Shown: piece by piece, positions 17,062 to 25,420 of the stretch
Layout: each line of letters begins with the position of its first letter
Numbering within the stretch: position 1 is the stretch's first letter
Assembly (NCBI GenBank): GCA_017794825.1
Contig: CP051237.1
Location: forward strand, 5,102,501 to 5,166,500
DNA length: 64,000 nucleotides
From: Pararhizobium sp.
GTDB taxonomy: Bacteria > Pseudomonadota > Alphaproteobacteria > Rhizobiales > Rhizobiaceae
Direction of reading: 5' to 3'
Notes under the pieces: model-generated
What the model saw: only the letters and a program-made list of their open reading frames with translations
Database searches by the model: none
What the model was told of the DNA's origin: nothing
Program-made: the position numbers and the translations under genes

Positions 17062-17934
17062 CTAGATCTGCACTGTCTCGGCCAGATCGATGAAGCCGTC
17101 GAGATAGCTGGCCGTGTCGCCCTTGCGCCGCCCGAGATGGATGGACTTGGCGATTCCCTTGCCCAGCCGCACGCCCTTCACCCCTTTTACGTCGCGTAAA
17201 AGCCAGTCTGGGGTTGCGCTGACAGCGCGACCCGACGCCACCATCCGCAACATCAGATCGGTCGTCTCCACCGTGCGATGGCGGTGCGGCAGGGCATGGG
17301 CGGGAACAAGAAAGCGGGTATAGATATCCAGCCTTTCGCGCGAGACAGGATATGTGATCAGGGTTTCACCCACCAGATCCTCAGGTTCGACCCGCTTTTT
17401 TTGAACCAGCGGATGCGTCTCCGCCACCGCCAGCACCAGTTCGTAATCGAAGACAGGCTTGTATTCGAGCCCGGCGCGCTCGATCGGATCGGGAGTAACG
17501 AGAATGTCGATCTCGTGGCCCAGAAGCGCTGCCAGACCGCCAAACTGGAAGGCTGTGGTCACGTCCAGTTCGACATCGGGCCATTCCGCCAGAAACGGGT
17601 CCACCACGCGCATCAGCCAGTCCTGGCAAGGGTGGCATTCCATCCCCACCCGGATTGCGCCGCGCCGCCCGCGCGCGTAGTCCTCAAGCACAATCGCGCC
17701 GTGTTCCAGTTGCGGCAGCACCCGCATCGCCAGGCCTAAAAGATACTCTCCGGCAAGCGTCAGACGCAGCTTGTGCCCCTCGCGCTCCCACAGTTTGACG
17801 CCGTAACGATCCTCGAATCGACGGATTGCATGGCTCACCGCCGACTGGGTCAGGCTCAGCTGCTCGGCCGCCTGGGTCAGGCTGCCTGTCCGGTCAATTT
17901 CGCGCAGAATGGCGAGCGGCTGAATATCGATCAT
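17062..17934 (-). CDS. MetR-like LysR regulator
   Basis: A 290-residue LTTR. HTH: LREIDRTGSLTQAAEQLSLTQSAVSHAIRRFE, then YGVKLWEREGHKLRLTLAGE. The effector domain contains TDLMLRMVASGRAVSATPDWLL, which resembles the corresponding stretch of MetR, the homocysteine-responsive activator of methionine genes. It sits directly upstream of mesX-mesD on the same strand, so control of methionine synthesis is likely. The 222-bp gap to mesX suggests a separate promoter for the synthase genes. Confidence 0.87.
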   Translation of the reverse strand: MIDIQPLAILREIDRTGSLTQAAEQLSLTQSAVSHAIRRFEDRYGVKLWEREGHKLRLTLAGEYLLGLAMRVLPQLEHGAIVLEDYARGRRGAIRVGMECHPCQDWLMRVVDPFLAEWPDVELDVTTAFQFGGLAALLGHEIDILVTPDPIERAGLEYKPVFDYELVLAVAETHPLVQKKRVEPEDLVGETLITYPVSRERLDIYTRFLVPAHALPHRHRTVETTDLMLRMVASGRAVSATPDWLLRDVKGVKGVRLGKGIAKSIHLGRRKGDTASYLDGFIDLAETVQI

Positions 17935-18228
17935 TATTTATGAATCTCAGTCATGAATAGCCAGCATAGAACCACAACATGTCATATTCAACAACTGTAG
18001 TCTGCGTGTGTGATCGATCGCACCAAATAGCCGGAGGCGATATTGAAAGTCAGATGAGTAGCGCGCTCAAATTGCCGGCCAAACCTGATCATTATGCTCC
18101 AAACATCCGGTCTAAAACTGCTCGGCCTGCCCCCTAGAGCGATTCTGCCCTTGACTGAATCAATAGGGATTCCCTTTTTCGGATGTTTGTGATTCAAGAT
18201 GCTGGCTGGGACAGGAGGCCAGCATCTG

Positions 18229-18588
18229 ATGACACGACCTCTTTCTATGGATCTTCGTGAGCGGGTTGTTGCGGCGGTTGCGGCGGGCGAAAGCTGCCGT
18301 GCAGTTGCGACCCGATTTGGCGTTGCTGTTTCGTCCGTCGTCAAATGGTCGCAACGCTATCGCGCGACCGGCTCGGTTGCGCCTGGCAAGATGGGCGGCC
18401 ATCGCAAGCACATTCTGGAGCCGCACCGGGCCTTTATCGTAGAGGCTATCAACCAGACGCCACATCTGACACTGCATGGGTTGAAGGCGCAACTGGCGGC
18501 CCGCGGCGTGACAGTATCGCACGATACAGTGTGGCGGTTCCTGCGCCGGGAAGGATTTCGGTTCAAAAAAAACTCTATTCGCTCTTGA
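18229..18588 (+). CDS. IS630 transposase, N-terminal part
   Basis: 119 residues starting at an ATG with AGGAGG ten bases upstream. It contains the helix-turn-helix of IS630 transposases (LRERVVAAVAAGESCRAVATRFGVAVSSVVKW) and the second DNA-binding segment (LTLHGLKAQLAARGVTVSHDTVWRFLRREGFRFKK). The frame ends just after a run of eight A residues at about 18566-18573. The continuing DDE domain is in the frame one base ahead. Reading one base fewer at the A-run gives the expected family sequence FRFKKTLFALEQAR. Confidence 0.8.
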   Translation: MTRPLSMDLRERVVAAVAAGESCRAVATRFGVAVSSVVKWSQRYRATGSVAPGKMGGHRKHILEPHRAFIVEAINQTPHLTLHGLKAQLAARGVTVSHDTVWRFLRREGFRFKKNSIRS

Positions 18589-18661
18589 GCAGGCGCGCGC
18601 CGATATCGCACGACGACGACAGCGATGGCGCTCCTTCCAGGCCAACCTCGATCCACGTCAG

Positions 18662-19177
18662 TTGGTCTTTATCGATGAAACCTGGATCAAGACGAATATG
18701 ACCCCCTTGCGCGGCTGGGCAGACAAAGGCAAACGACTGCGCAGCTTTGCGCCGCACGGTCACTGGCGTACGATGACCTTCCTTGGAGCACTGCGGTGTG
18801 ATGGTCTTGCCGCTCCTTGCGTCTTCGACGGGCCAATCAACGGCCAAAGTTTCCGCGCCTATGTGGAGCAGATCCTGCTGCCGACGCTGAAACCCGGCGA
18901 TATCGTCATTATGGACAACCTTGGCTCTCACAAGGCCGCAATCATTCGTCAATTGATCAAAGCGGCAGGAGCTCGGCTTTGGTTTCTCCCACCCTATTCA
19001 CCAGATCTCAATCCCATCGAGCAGACCTTCGCAAAGATCAAGCACTGGATGAGAATGGCCCAAAAGCGCACCATCGAGGATACATGGAGGCACATCGGAA
19101 GTCTTATCCACACCATTACTCCCAATGAATGTGCAAACTATCTCAACAACGCAGGATATGCTTCCGTGAAAACCTGA
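18662..19177 (+). CDS. IS630 transposase, catalytic DDE part
   Basis: About 171 residues carrying the catalytic triad of IS630: Asp in VFIDETW, Asp in IVIMDNLGSHK, and Glu in PYSPDLNPIEQTFAKIK. The frame is open back to the A-run near 18570, so the domain is meant to be joined to the upstream half. It could be produced by frameshifting or transcriptional slippage at the A8 run, or the element may be inactivated by one extra A. The stop at 19177 is seven bases inside the right end. Confidence 0.8.
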   Translation: MVFIDETWIKTNMTPLRGWADKGKRLRSFAPHGHWRTMTFLGALRCDGLAAPCVFDGPINGQSFRAYVEQILLPTLKPGDIVIMDNLGSHKAAIIRQLIKAAGARLWFLPPYSPDLNPIEQTFAKIKHWMRMAQKRTIEDTWRHIGSLIHTITPNECANYLNNAGYASVKT

Positions 19178-19227
19178 AACGCACTAACCAGGCTGACAAC
19201 CGTTGGTTTTCTGAAAGTGCCGAAGGT

Positions 19228-19866
19228 CTACTTTCGGGAATGTTGGCCGGAGCCGAGGAGGCCGAGAAGCAGCTCCATGCTGTCTGCTACATTCGACAAG
19301 CCCTTTTCCGGGTGCATCTGTCCGTTGCCCTCCATCGCGAGAAGTCCGTGGGCGCTCGCGAATATCAGGCTGGCCAGGGCCTGGCTGGGGGCGTCGGGCA
19401 GAACGCCGGCCTCCTGGCATTCCTGCACGATCGAACGGAACTGCTCGAAGGTTTCCAGAGCGCTGGCCTTGAGGTCGCCGCCGGCTGCGGCGGTGTCGGG
19501 ATTGTTGAACAGGAGTCTGTATCGGGCGGGCTTCTGGCGGCTGTAGTCGATAAACAGTCCGATGGCCTGCGACATCTTCCCGGCGGGCGGCGCGGAGGAT
19601 GTGCGAATGGCGTTCGCCGCCTTCGCCAGTTCCTTGAAGGAAACGGCGGCCACGCCCGCCAGCAGGGCGTTGCGGCTGTCGAAATGCTTGTAGGGCGCGT
19701 TGTGCGACAAGCCGGCGGCCAGGCCCACCGCGCGCAGCGTCACCGCCTTTTCGCCGCCGGCGTCCAGCAGTTTCGCCGCCGCCTCGATCAGCCTGTCGCC
19801 TGTCGTCTTGCCGATGTCGAATACTCCCTGCGATTCATCCCGGCGAGCTCTTCCATCTGGCTCCAC
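19228..19866 (-). CDS. TetR-family repressor
   Basis: About 212 residues. The N-terminal TetR helix-turn-helix is DRLIEAAAKLLDAGGEKAVTLRAVGLAAGLSHNAPYKHFDSRNALLAGV; the C-terminal ligand domain is of the WHG/TetR_C_33 type (KKPARYRLLFNN-like: QKPARYRLLFNN). It overlaps the 3' end of the SDR gene by up to 79 bases; the GTG at 19866 gives the longest reading and the true start may be a little further in, near 19820. It is downstream of, and co-transcribed with, the SDR gene, whose promoter carries two perfect palindromes, so autoregulation is expected. Confidence 0.87.
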   Translation of the reverse strand: MEPDGRARRDESQGVFDIGKTTGDRLIEAAAKLLDAGGEKAVTLRAVGLAAGLSHNAPYKHFDSRNALLAGVAAVSFKELAKAANAIRTSSAPPAGKMSQAIGLFIDYSRQKPARYRLLFNNPDTAAAGGDLKASALETFEQFRSIVQECQEAGVLPDAPSQALASLIFASAHGLLAMEGNGQMHPEKGLSNVADSMELLLGLLGSGQHSRK

Positions 19867-20771
19867 AGCCTTGCGGCGCGGTTTTCGTCATACGACAAGG
19901 TGGAAGAGCGTCTCTCGATAAGTTTTCCGTCATTGGACTGATAGTATTTGCCGGAGGCGTTGGCAAATTCGGGATCGGCCGCGATGCGCGCCAGCGAGGC
20001 GCCTGAAAAGTCCAGTGATCCCATCGTGACGCCGCGACGCTTGAAGACCCATTGCAAAAAGGCGGTTTTCGAGAGCCATTGCACCGCTCTTGGCATGCCG
20101 CGCAGCAACCCGGTGCCCGACACGCTGCCCGGATCGAAGGCGATGGACGAGACAGAGCGCCCGGATTCGCGCAGGCGGCGATGCAATTCATAGGCGTTCA
20201 GGATATTGCACAGTTTCGACGTGGAATAGCGTTTGCCCGCCGATGAAGGCGTCTTGCCGTCCTTGCCCATGTCGGCAAGCGACTTCGCATCCGGTTCGAC
20301 GACGACCCCGACCATTCTGCCGTCGGCGGTTTGCGGATCGTGCGTTCCGCTCGCCGTAAAAACCACCCGCCCATTGTCTGCCATACTGTCCTTGAGAAGA
20401 TCGACAAGCAGGAAATGGCCCAGGCAGTTCGTGGCGAAGGTCAGTTCGTATCCCTCTTCCGAATAGGCGACCGGTCCGTCAAAGCGCCCGCCTGCATTGC
20501 ACAACAGGGCGTCCAGCGCGCCAATCTCGCCACTCTCAATGAGGTCGGTGACGTTTGCCGCCGCTTCCCGCACAGACCGCAGGGACGAGGTGTCCATATG
20601 GATGGTCGTCGCCTTGACTCCGAAAGCGCTGCGCAGCCCGGCGGCTGCCTGTTTCATGCTGTCCGGGCTCCGGCCGGCCAGCACGATGTCCCATTTGTAG
20701 TGCGAGGCCAGGTGACGCGCGCAAGAATAGCCGATTCCGGCGTGACCGCCGGTAATGAGAGCAGTAGGCAT
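19788..20771 (-). CDS. short-chain dehydrogenase, retinol dehydrogenase-like
   Basis: A 327-residue SDR. The NADP-binding motif is ITGGHAGIGYSCA near the N terminus, NAG appears as LLCNAGG, and the catalytic YxxxK is KRYSTSKLCN. The size and the TNCLGHFLLVDLL stretch resemble the WWOX/retinol dehydrogenase/protochlorophyllide reductase-like SDRs. The ATG at 20771 has AGAGGA eight bases upstream. It heads an operon with the TetR gene, driven by a promoter overlapped by two operators (20786-20833). The substrate is unknown; regulation suggests an inducible detoxification step. Confidence 0.88.
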   Translation of the reverse strand: MPTALITGGHAGIGYSCARHLASHYKWDIVLAGRSPDSMKQAAAGLRSAFGVKATTIHMDTSSLRSVREAAANVTDLIESGEIGALDALLCNAGGRFDGPVAYSEEGYELTFATNCLGHFLLVDLLKDSMADNGRVVFTASGTHDPQTADGRMVGVVVEPDAKSLADMGKDGKTPSSAGKRYSTSKLCNILNAYELHRRLRESGRSVSSIAFDPGSVSGTGLLRGMPRAVQWLSKTAFLQWVFKRRGVTMGSLDFSGASLARIAADPEFANASGKYYQSNDGKLIERRSSTLSYDENRAARLWSQMEELAGMNRREYSTSARRQATG

Positions 20772-20785
20772 GACAAAATTCCTCT

Positions 20786-20833
20786 GGTTGACACTGTCAA
20801 CCTGATTACAAAGAAAGGTTGACAGTGTCAACC
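20786..20833 (-). promoter_or_regulatory. promoter with two perfect TetR-type operators
   Basis: Two 17-bp perfect palindromes, GGTTGACACTGTCAACC at 20786-20802 and GGTTGACAGTGTCAACC at 20817-20833, have centres 31 bp apart. On the minus strand the upstream copy supplies a consensus -35 TTGACA, followed by a 17-bp spacer and TAATCA as -10, between the operators. The downstream copy ends 15 bp before the SDR start codon. A repressor bound here would block RNA polymerase; the TetR encoded in the same operon is the obvious candidate. Confidence 0.8.
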
Positions 20834-20883
20834 TGGACGGCATGCTTTTCGTCGGAGTTCCGTGGCGCCGAATTCGGTCGACG

Positions 20884-21819
20884 TCAGACGCCGAAAAAAA
20901 AGTTCGTCAGATGAAACATGACGGGTGCTGCGAAACTCACGGAATCCATCCGGTCCAGCGTTCCGCCGTGGCCTTCGATCATCGTTCCCCAGTCCTTCGC
21001 GCCGAGTGAGCGCTTGATCGCGGACAGCACCAGCCCGCCGATGAAACCCGCCACGACAATGGCCAGCGAAATGAGCGCCGCCTGCCACGGCGCAAACGGC
21101 GTGATCCACCAGAGGCCGGCGCCGACGGCGGCCGCCGAAAGCCCGCCTCCGACAAGCCCCTCCCAGGTCTTGGCGGGGCTGATCCGCGGCGCAACCTTGC
21201 GCCGCCCGAACAGCTTGCCGAAGACGTACTGGAGCACGTCCGAGAGCTGCACGACGGTGATCAGGAAGAACAGCAACAGGAAGCCGCCGGAGTAGCCGGG
21301 AATATCGAGGATCAAAAGCGCGGGCGCGTGGCTGATGCAGTAGACGGTCAGCATCAGCGCCCACTGGATTCCGGCCGCCCGCATGAGGAAGTCGCGCGTT
21401 TCGCCGCGCAGCACGGCGAGCACGGGCAGCAGCAGAAAGGCCCAGACGGGGATAAGGATCGAGAACAGGGTTTGCCAGTCCGTCGCGATCAGCCAGTATT
21501 GCAACGGAAGGAAAAGGTAGAACGCCGCGACGATCGAGCCGTGATCCTCGGGCCGTGTCGGCGTCAGCGACAGGAACTCGCGCAGGCTGTAGAAGCTCGC
21601 CAGGGCGAACAGGACGATCGTGACCGTCTTGCCGACGATGAATGCGACCGCAAAGATCGCGATCATCACCCACCAGGCCTTGATGCGCGCATTGAGGTTG
21701 TCGACCGTTACGCGGCCTGCCTCGCTCGTTACGCGCCGCGACAGGACGAAGCCGCTGGCGGAGGCGATCAGCAGAAGGGCGAAGACCCCGCCGAAGAGAA
21801 TGCTGACGGTGTCGCTCAT
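20884..21819 (-). CDS. phosphatidate cytidylyltransferase (CdsA family)
   Basis: A 311-residue integral membrane enzyme that converts phosphatidic acid and CTP to CDP-diacylglycerol. About eight hydrophobic segments are visible, and the family signature lies near the C terminus: SAIKRSLGAKDWGTMIEGHGG followed by LDRMDS. The ATG at 21819 overlaps the stop of the acyltransferase gene (ATGA). Together with the two genes upstream it forms a phospholipid operon. A second housekeeping cdsA elsewhere in the genome is likely, since this copy sits outside the usual uppS-cdsA context. Confidence 0.9.
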   Translation of the reverse strand: MSDTVSILFGGVFALLLIASASGFVLSRRVTSEAGRVTVDNLNARIKAWWVMIAIFAVAFIVGKTVTIVLFALASFYSLREFLSLTPTRPEDHGSIVAAFYLFLPLQYWLIATDWQTLFSILIPVWAFLLLPVLAVLRGETRDFLMRAAGIQWALMLTVYCISHAPALLILDIPGYSGGFLLLFFLITVVQLSDVLQYVFGKLFGRRKVAPRISPAKTWEGLVGGGLSAAAVGAGLWWITPFAPWQAALISLAIVVAGFIGGLVLSAIKRSLGAKDWGTMIEGHGGTLDRMDSVSFAAPVMFHLTNFFFGV

Positions 21820-22430
21820 TCCGGGATCCTTTCGGCCAGTCCGGCGACCGCCGTCCGGGCCCGATCCAGGAAGACGTCCTTGACTTCGCCGTCCGCGACC
21901 GTGATCGGCGCGCCGAAAGTGGCGACGCAGGTGATGGGCGCCGGAAGGACCGCTCCCTTGGGATAGGCGCGCGCCAGATTGGAGAGATAGACCGGGACGA
22001 GCTCCACGCGCGGAAAGTCCCGCGCCAGCCAGTAGAGTCCCGACTTGAACGGACCGGGCGTCGCCTCGGCGCCGCGCGTGCCTTCCGGAAAGATGATCAG
22101 CGACTGGCCTCGCTCGAGCTCGGCGCGCAAGGGCGCCAGTGGATCCTCAGCGCCATCGCGATCGACGAGAACGACGTTCAGAACCTTGAGCGCGATGTAC
22201 CGTCTTACTGCGCTCTTGCCCCAGTAATCGGCGGCGGCCACCGGGTGCGCCGTGCGCCGCAGCTCTGCCGGGAGGGCCGCCATGAGGATGATCGTGTCGA
22301 GATGGCTGGTATGATTTGCGAAATAGATCCGCTGGCTCTCGTCCGGCGCGCAGCCTTTCCAGCGCGCATGACCTCCGACCAGAAACCGGGTGAGGGCGAA
22401 GATCAGTTCGCCGAGAAGCCGGGCGATCAT
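21816..22430 (-). CDS. 1-acyl-sn-glycerol-3-phosphate acyltransferase (PlsC family)
   Basis: A 204-residue PlsC-family acyltransferase. The catalytic HxxxxD motif is present in ANHTSHLDTI, and the acceptor-binding motif as IIFPEGTRG; a third motif VELVPVYLSNL follows. The ATG at 22430 overlaps the stop of the CDP-alcohol transferase gene by four bases; the much longer open frame beyond it is the shadow of that gene. The product would acylate lysophosphatidate or a related lipid, feeding the CdsA encoded next. Confidence 0.88.
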   Translation of the reverse strand: MIARLLGELIFALTRFLVGGHARWKGCAPDESQRIYFANHTSHLDTIILMAALPAELRRTAHPVAAADYWGKSAVRRYIALKVLNVVLVDRDGAEDPLAPLRAELERGQSLIIFPEGTRGAEATPGPFKSGLYWLARDFPRVELVPVYLSNLARAYPKGAVLPAPITCVATFGAPITVADGEVKDVFLDRARTAVAGLAERIPE

Positions 22431-23047
22431 GCCCTGGCGCTTTTCAGCAGGCGGGCGATCCGCGCGGTGCGGATCACGCATGTAACGGCCGAACCGATCG
22501 CGATGATCCAGAGCGCGATCTGCAGCAGGGGGAAACCGAGGGCGAAGGCGCTCAATACGGCGCCCAGTGTGAGGACGAACATCCGGTGCTGCTTGGCCAT
22601 CGGGCCGACGAAATCCTGCGGGAAACCCAAAGCTCCGCCGCTTGCGCGGATATAGGCGGTGGCGAAGGCCAGAACTGTCGCGCAGTAACCGAGCGAAGGA
22701 TGACCGGCGGCGTAACCGGCCGCGATCAGCAGAAACGCATCCTCGACGCGGTCCGGAAACTCGTTGTACAGCGGGCCGGTCGCGCTCGCCTTGCCGCCTT
22801 CGATCGCCACCAGCCCATCGAGCACGTTGGCGAGCAGTCGCAGTTGTATGCCGGCCGCTGCGCCAAGGAAGAACAGGGGGCTGCGGTCGACGAGCAGGAA
22901 GCACGCGGCGCCCCCCGCGGCAAAGACAATCCCCAGTGAAGAGATCATGTTCGGGCTGAGACCGGCGCCGCCGAGCGCCCGGGCAAGGGCGTTGATCCAG
23001 CCTGCTGAACGCGACTTGAGAGGACGGCGATTGGTCTTGTCCGTCAT
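22427..23047 (-). CDS. CDP-alcohol phosphatidyltransferase family membrane protein
   Basis: A 206-residue membrane protein of the CDP-alcohol phosphatidyltransferase family. The signature region reads ANVLDGLVAIEGGKAS, then GPLYNEFPDRVED. Compared with the canonical DxxDGxxAR...GxxxDxxxD, the first Asp is Asn, Arg is Ile and the third Asp is Asn, while DG and the last Asp remain. This may be a subfamily trait. The ATG at 23047 has AGGAGGG just upstream. It begins the three-gene operon with plsC-like and cdsA-like genes. The alcohol acceptor is unknown. Confidence 0.83.
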   Translation of the reverse strand: MTDKTNRRPLKSRSAGWINALARALGGAGLSPNMISSLGIVFAAGGAACFLLVDRSPLFFLGAAAGIQLRLLANVLDGLVAIEGGKASATGPLYNEFPDRVEDAFLLIAAGYAAGHPSLGYCATVLAFATAYIRASGGALGFPQDFVGPMAKQHRMFVLTLGAVLSAFALGFPLLQIALWIIAIGSAVTCVIRTARIARLLKSARA

Positions 23048-23207
23048 GGTCCCTCCTGTTTCCATCGGCGGGCCGGTCTGTTGAGCTGCCCCGATGCTCC
23101 GGCAAGAACTATTATATTAGGATATGAACATCTTCTGCAAAAGCCCGTCATGCGCCTCGCGGGCGCAGTCCTTGCTGGGGAAGGGGCGGCGGCAAGCTTT
23201 TCCGTTA

Positions 23208-24485
23208 TCACCCCCGGAACACAAACTTTCCCGAAACCATCGTCGCCGTAACACGGCCCTGAAAGCGCGCGTCCTCGAACGGCGTGTTCTTCGAGCGGGA
23301 GCGCAGGTCGTCCTTCGCCAGCACCCAGGGCGCGTCGAGGTCGATCACCGCGATGTCCGCCTTCCGTCCGGGCTCAAGCGAGCCGCCCGGCAATCCGAAA
23401 ATCTGCGCCGGCCGGGTTGACAGCGCATCGATCAGCCGCGTCAGCGGAACGTCGCCATTGTGATGCAGGCGAAGCGCCGCCGGCAGCAGCGTTTCCAGTC
23501 CTGCCGCGCCTTCCGCTGCGTCCGAGAAGGGCAGGCGCTTGGTGTCGACGTCCTGCGGATCGTGCGACGAGACGATGATATCGATATCGCCGTCGGCGAG
23601 CGCCTGCACCATCGCGCGCCGGTCGTCCTCGGCGCGCAAGGGCGGCGAGAGCCGGAAGAAGGTGCGGTATTCGCCGATGTCGTTTTCGTTCAGCGAAAGA
23701 TGGTTGATCGAAATCCCGCAGGTGATCTTCGCGCCGCGGCGCTTGGCCTGGCGGATCGCCTCGATGGAATCCGGCGTCGAGATCTTGGCGGCGTGGTAGC
23801 GCGCGCCGGTCAGGCCCGCGATCCTCAGGTCGCGTTCCAGCGTGATGATCTCGGCCTCGCGCGGAATTCCGGGAAGGCCAAGCCAGCTCGCAAACAGTCC
23901 CTCGTTCATCACGCCGTCGGCCGCCAGATCCTCGTCCTGGGTTTCCAGCGCCACCACGAGGTCGAAATCTCTGGCGTAGGTCATCGCCCGGCGCATGACG
24001 AGGGCGTTCGACACCATGCGCCTGCCGTTGGTGAGCACTACCGCGCCGGCCTTCTTCAAAAGGCCGAACTCGGTGAGCTCCTTTCCGTCCAGTCCCTTCG
24101 TCAGCGCCGCGGACGGATAGATGCGGACCATCGACTGTTCCCGCGCCGTGCGCAGAACGAATTCGACCAGCGCCACATCGTCGATCACGGGGCTGGTGTC
24201 CGGCATCATGATGAGCGAGGTCACGCCGCCGGCGGCGGCTGCGGCGCTTGCCGACGCGATCGTTTCGCGGTGTTCGGCGCCCGGTTCGCCGACAAACACC
24301 CGCGCATCCACCAGACCGGGCGTGATCGCGCGCCCCGTGCAGTCGACCGTCTCCGCGTCATGCGGGATATCGATCCCCGGTCCGACGGCGGCGATCCGGT
24401 CGTTCTCGATCAGAACGGTCCCGATCGCATCCATATCCTGCGACGGATCGACGATGCGCCCGTTGACGAGTGCGGTGCGGCTCAC
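23208..24485 (-). CDS. pyrC: dihydroorotase-like protein (PyrC', probably inactive)
   Basis: A 425-residue amidohydrolase of the dihydroorotase family. The first-strand metal motif, normally DxHxHxREPG, reads DARVFVGEPG, so the HxH ligands are missing; the later metal-binding His positions are also weak. Non-catalytic PyrC' proteins of this kind are known to assemble with aspartate carbamoyltransferase in several proteobacteria. The GTG at 24485 overlaps the pyrB stop (GTGA), which fits a stoichiometric partner. A catalytic dihydroorotase must be elsewhere in the genome. Confidence 0.9.
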   Translation of the reverse strand: MSRTALVNGRIVDPSQDMDAIGTVLIENDRIAAVGPGIDIPHDAETVDCTGRAITPGLVDARVFVGEPGAEHRETIASASAAAAAGGVTSLIMMPDTSPVIDDVALVEFVLRTAREQSMVRIYPSAALTKGLDGKELTEFGLLKKAGAVVLTNGRRMVSNALVMRRAMTYARDFDLVVALETQDEDLAADGVMNEGLFASWLGLPGIPREAEIITLERDLRIAGLTGARYHAAKISTPDSIEAIRQAKRRGAKITCGISINHLSLNENDIGEYRTFFRLSPPLRAEDDRRAMVQALADGDIDIIVSSHDPQDVDTKRLPFSDAAEGAAGLETLLPAALRLHHNGDVPLTRLIDALSTRPAQIFGLPGGSLEPGRKADIAVIDLDAPWVLAKDDLRSRSKNTPFEDARFQGRVTATMVSGKFVFRG

Positions 24486-25420
24486 GAGTTCGCTCCCCTG
24501 TCTGTGGATTGCATCAGTGTCTCCATCACCGCCATACGCACGGCGACGCCCATTTCGACCTGCGTGTCGATGACGCTTTGCGGGCCGTCGGCGATTTCCG
24601 AGGCGATCTCCACGCCGCGGTTCATCGGTCCGGGATGCATGACGAGCGCATCGTCCCGCGCAAGGGCAAGCTTGCGGGCGTCGAGGCCGAAATAGTGGAA
24701 ATATTCCCGCACCGATGGGACGAAGAGCCCCGCCATGCGCTCGCGCTGCAGCCGCAGCATCATCACCACGTCGGCGTCCTTCAAACCCTCCTCCATGGTG
24801 TTGAACACTTCCACGCCCATGCGTTCTGCGCCCGCAGGCAGCAGTGTCGACGGGGCGACGGCGCGCACCCGCGCGCCAAGCGCGTTCAGAAGAATGATGT
24901 TCGAGCGCGCCACGCGGCTGTGCAGCACGTCGCCGCAGATCGCCACCGTCAGTCCGGCGATCCTGCCCTTGGCGCGGCGGATGGTCAGCGCGTCCAGCAG
25001 CGCCTGGGTGGGATGTTCGTGCGCCCCGTCGCCTGCGTTGACCACCGAGCAGCCCACCTTCTGGGCAAGCAGGGCCGCGGCGCCCGCCGAGCCGTGCCGC
25101 ACGATCAGGATGTCCGGATGCATGGCGTTCAGCGTCATCGCGGTGTCGATCAGCGTTTCGCCTTTCTTCACGGACGAATTGCCGACGGACATGTTCATCA
25201 CATCGGCGCCCAGCCGTTTGCCGGCCAGTTCGAACGAAGCCTGGGTGCGCGTCGAGGCCTCGAAGAAGAGATTGATCTGGGTCAGTCCGCGCAGCGTGGA
25301 GGTCTTTTTCTCCCGCTGCCTGCTCAGTTGCACCGCTTCGTCGGACCGGTCGAGAAGGAAATGAATGTCCATCTCGGTCAACCCGTTTATGCCAAGCAGA
25401 TGGCGATGGGAGAAAGCCAT
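24482..25420 (-). CDS. pyrB: aspartate carbamoyltransferase catalytic subunit
   Basis: A 312-residue enzyme that condenses carbamoyl phosphate and aspartate in the second step of pyrimidine synthesis. The carbamoyl-phosphate motif ASTRTQASFELAGKRLG, the HPTQALLDALTI motif and the aspartate loop around MLRLQRERM are present. I set the start at the ATG at 25420 (MAFSHRHLLGINGL), matching normal PyrB length; the open frame continues upstream across the divergent promoter. It is coupled to pyrC' by a four-base overlap and divergent from the acyl-CoA dehydrogenase gene. Confidence 0.95.
   Translation of the reverse strand: MAFSHRHLLGINGLTEMDIHFLLDRSDEAVQLSRQREKKTSTLRGLTQINLFFEASTRTQASFELAGKRLGADVMNMSVGNSSVKKGETLIDTAMTLNAMHPDILIVRHGSAGAAALLAQKVGCSVVNAGDGAHEHPTQALLDALTIRRAKGRIAGLTVAICGDVLHSRVARSNIILLNALGARVRAVAPSTLLPAGAERMGVEVFNTMEEGLKDADVVMMLRLQRERMAGLFVPSVREYFHYFGLDARKLALARDDALVMHPGPMNRGVEIASEIADGPQSVIDTQVEMGVAVRMAVMETLMQSTDRGANS

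Larger units (their letters stand above)
18137..19184 (+). mobile_element. IS630-family insertion sequence
   Basis: About 1,048 bp bounded by TA dinucleotides at 18135-18136 and 19185-19186, as expected for IS630 elements that insert at TA. The ends are imperfect inverted repeats: GAGCGATTCTG at the left and GTGCGTTTCAG read inward from the right (8 of 11 match). Inside is a two-frame DDE transposase. It lies between the MetR-like promoter region and the 3' end of the TetR gene and does not visibly break a gene. Confidence 0.8.

Noticed and set aside
20828..21673. A 281-codon minus-strand frame over cdsA
   Set aside because: Shadow in another frame, Arg-rich and without a membrane pattern; cdsA is clear.
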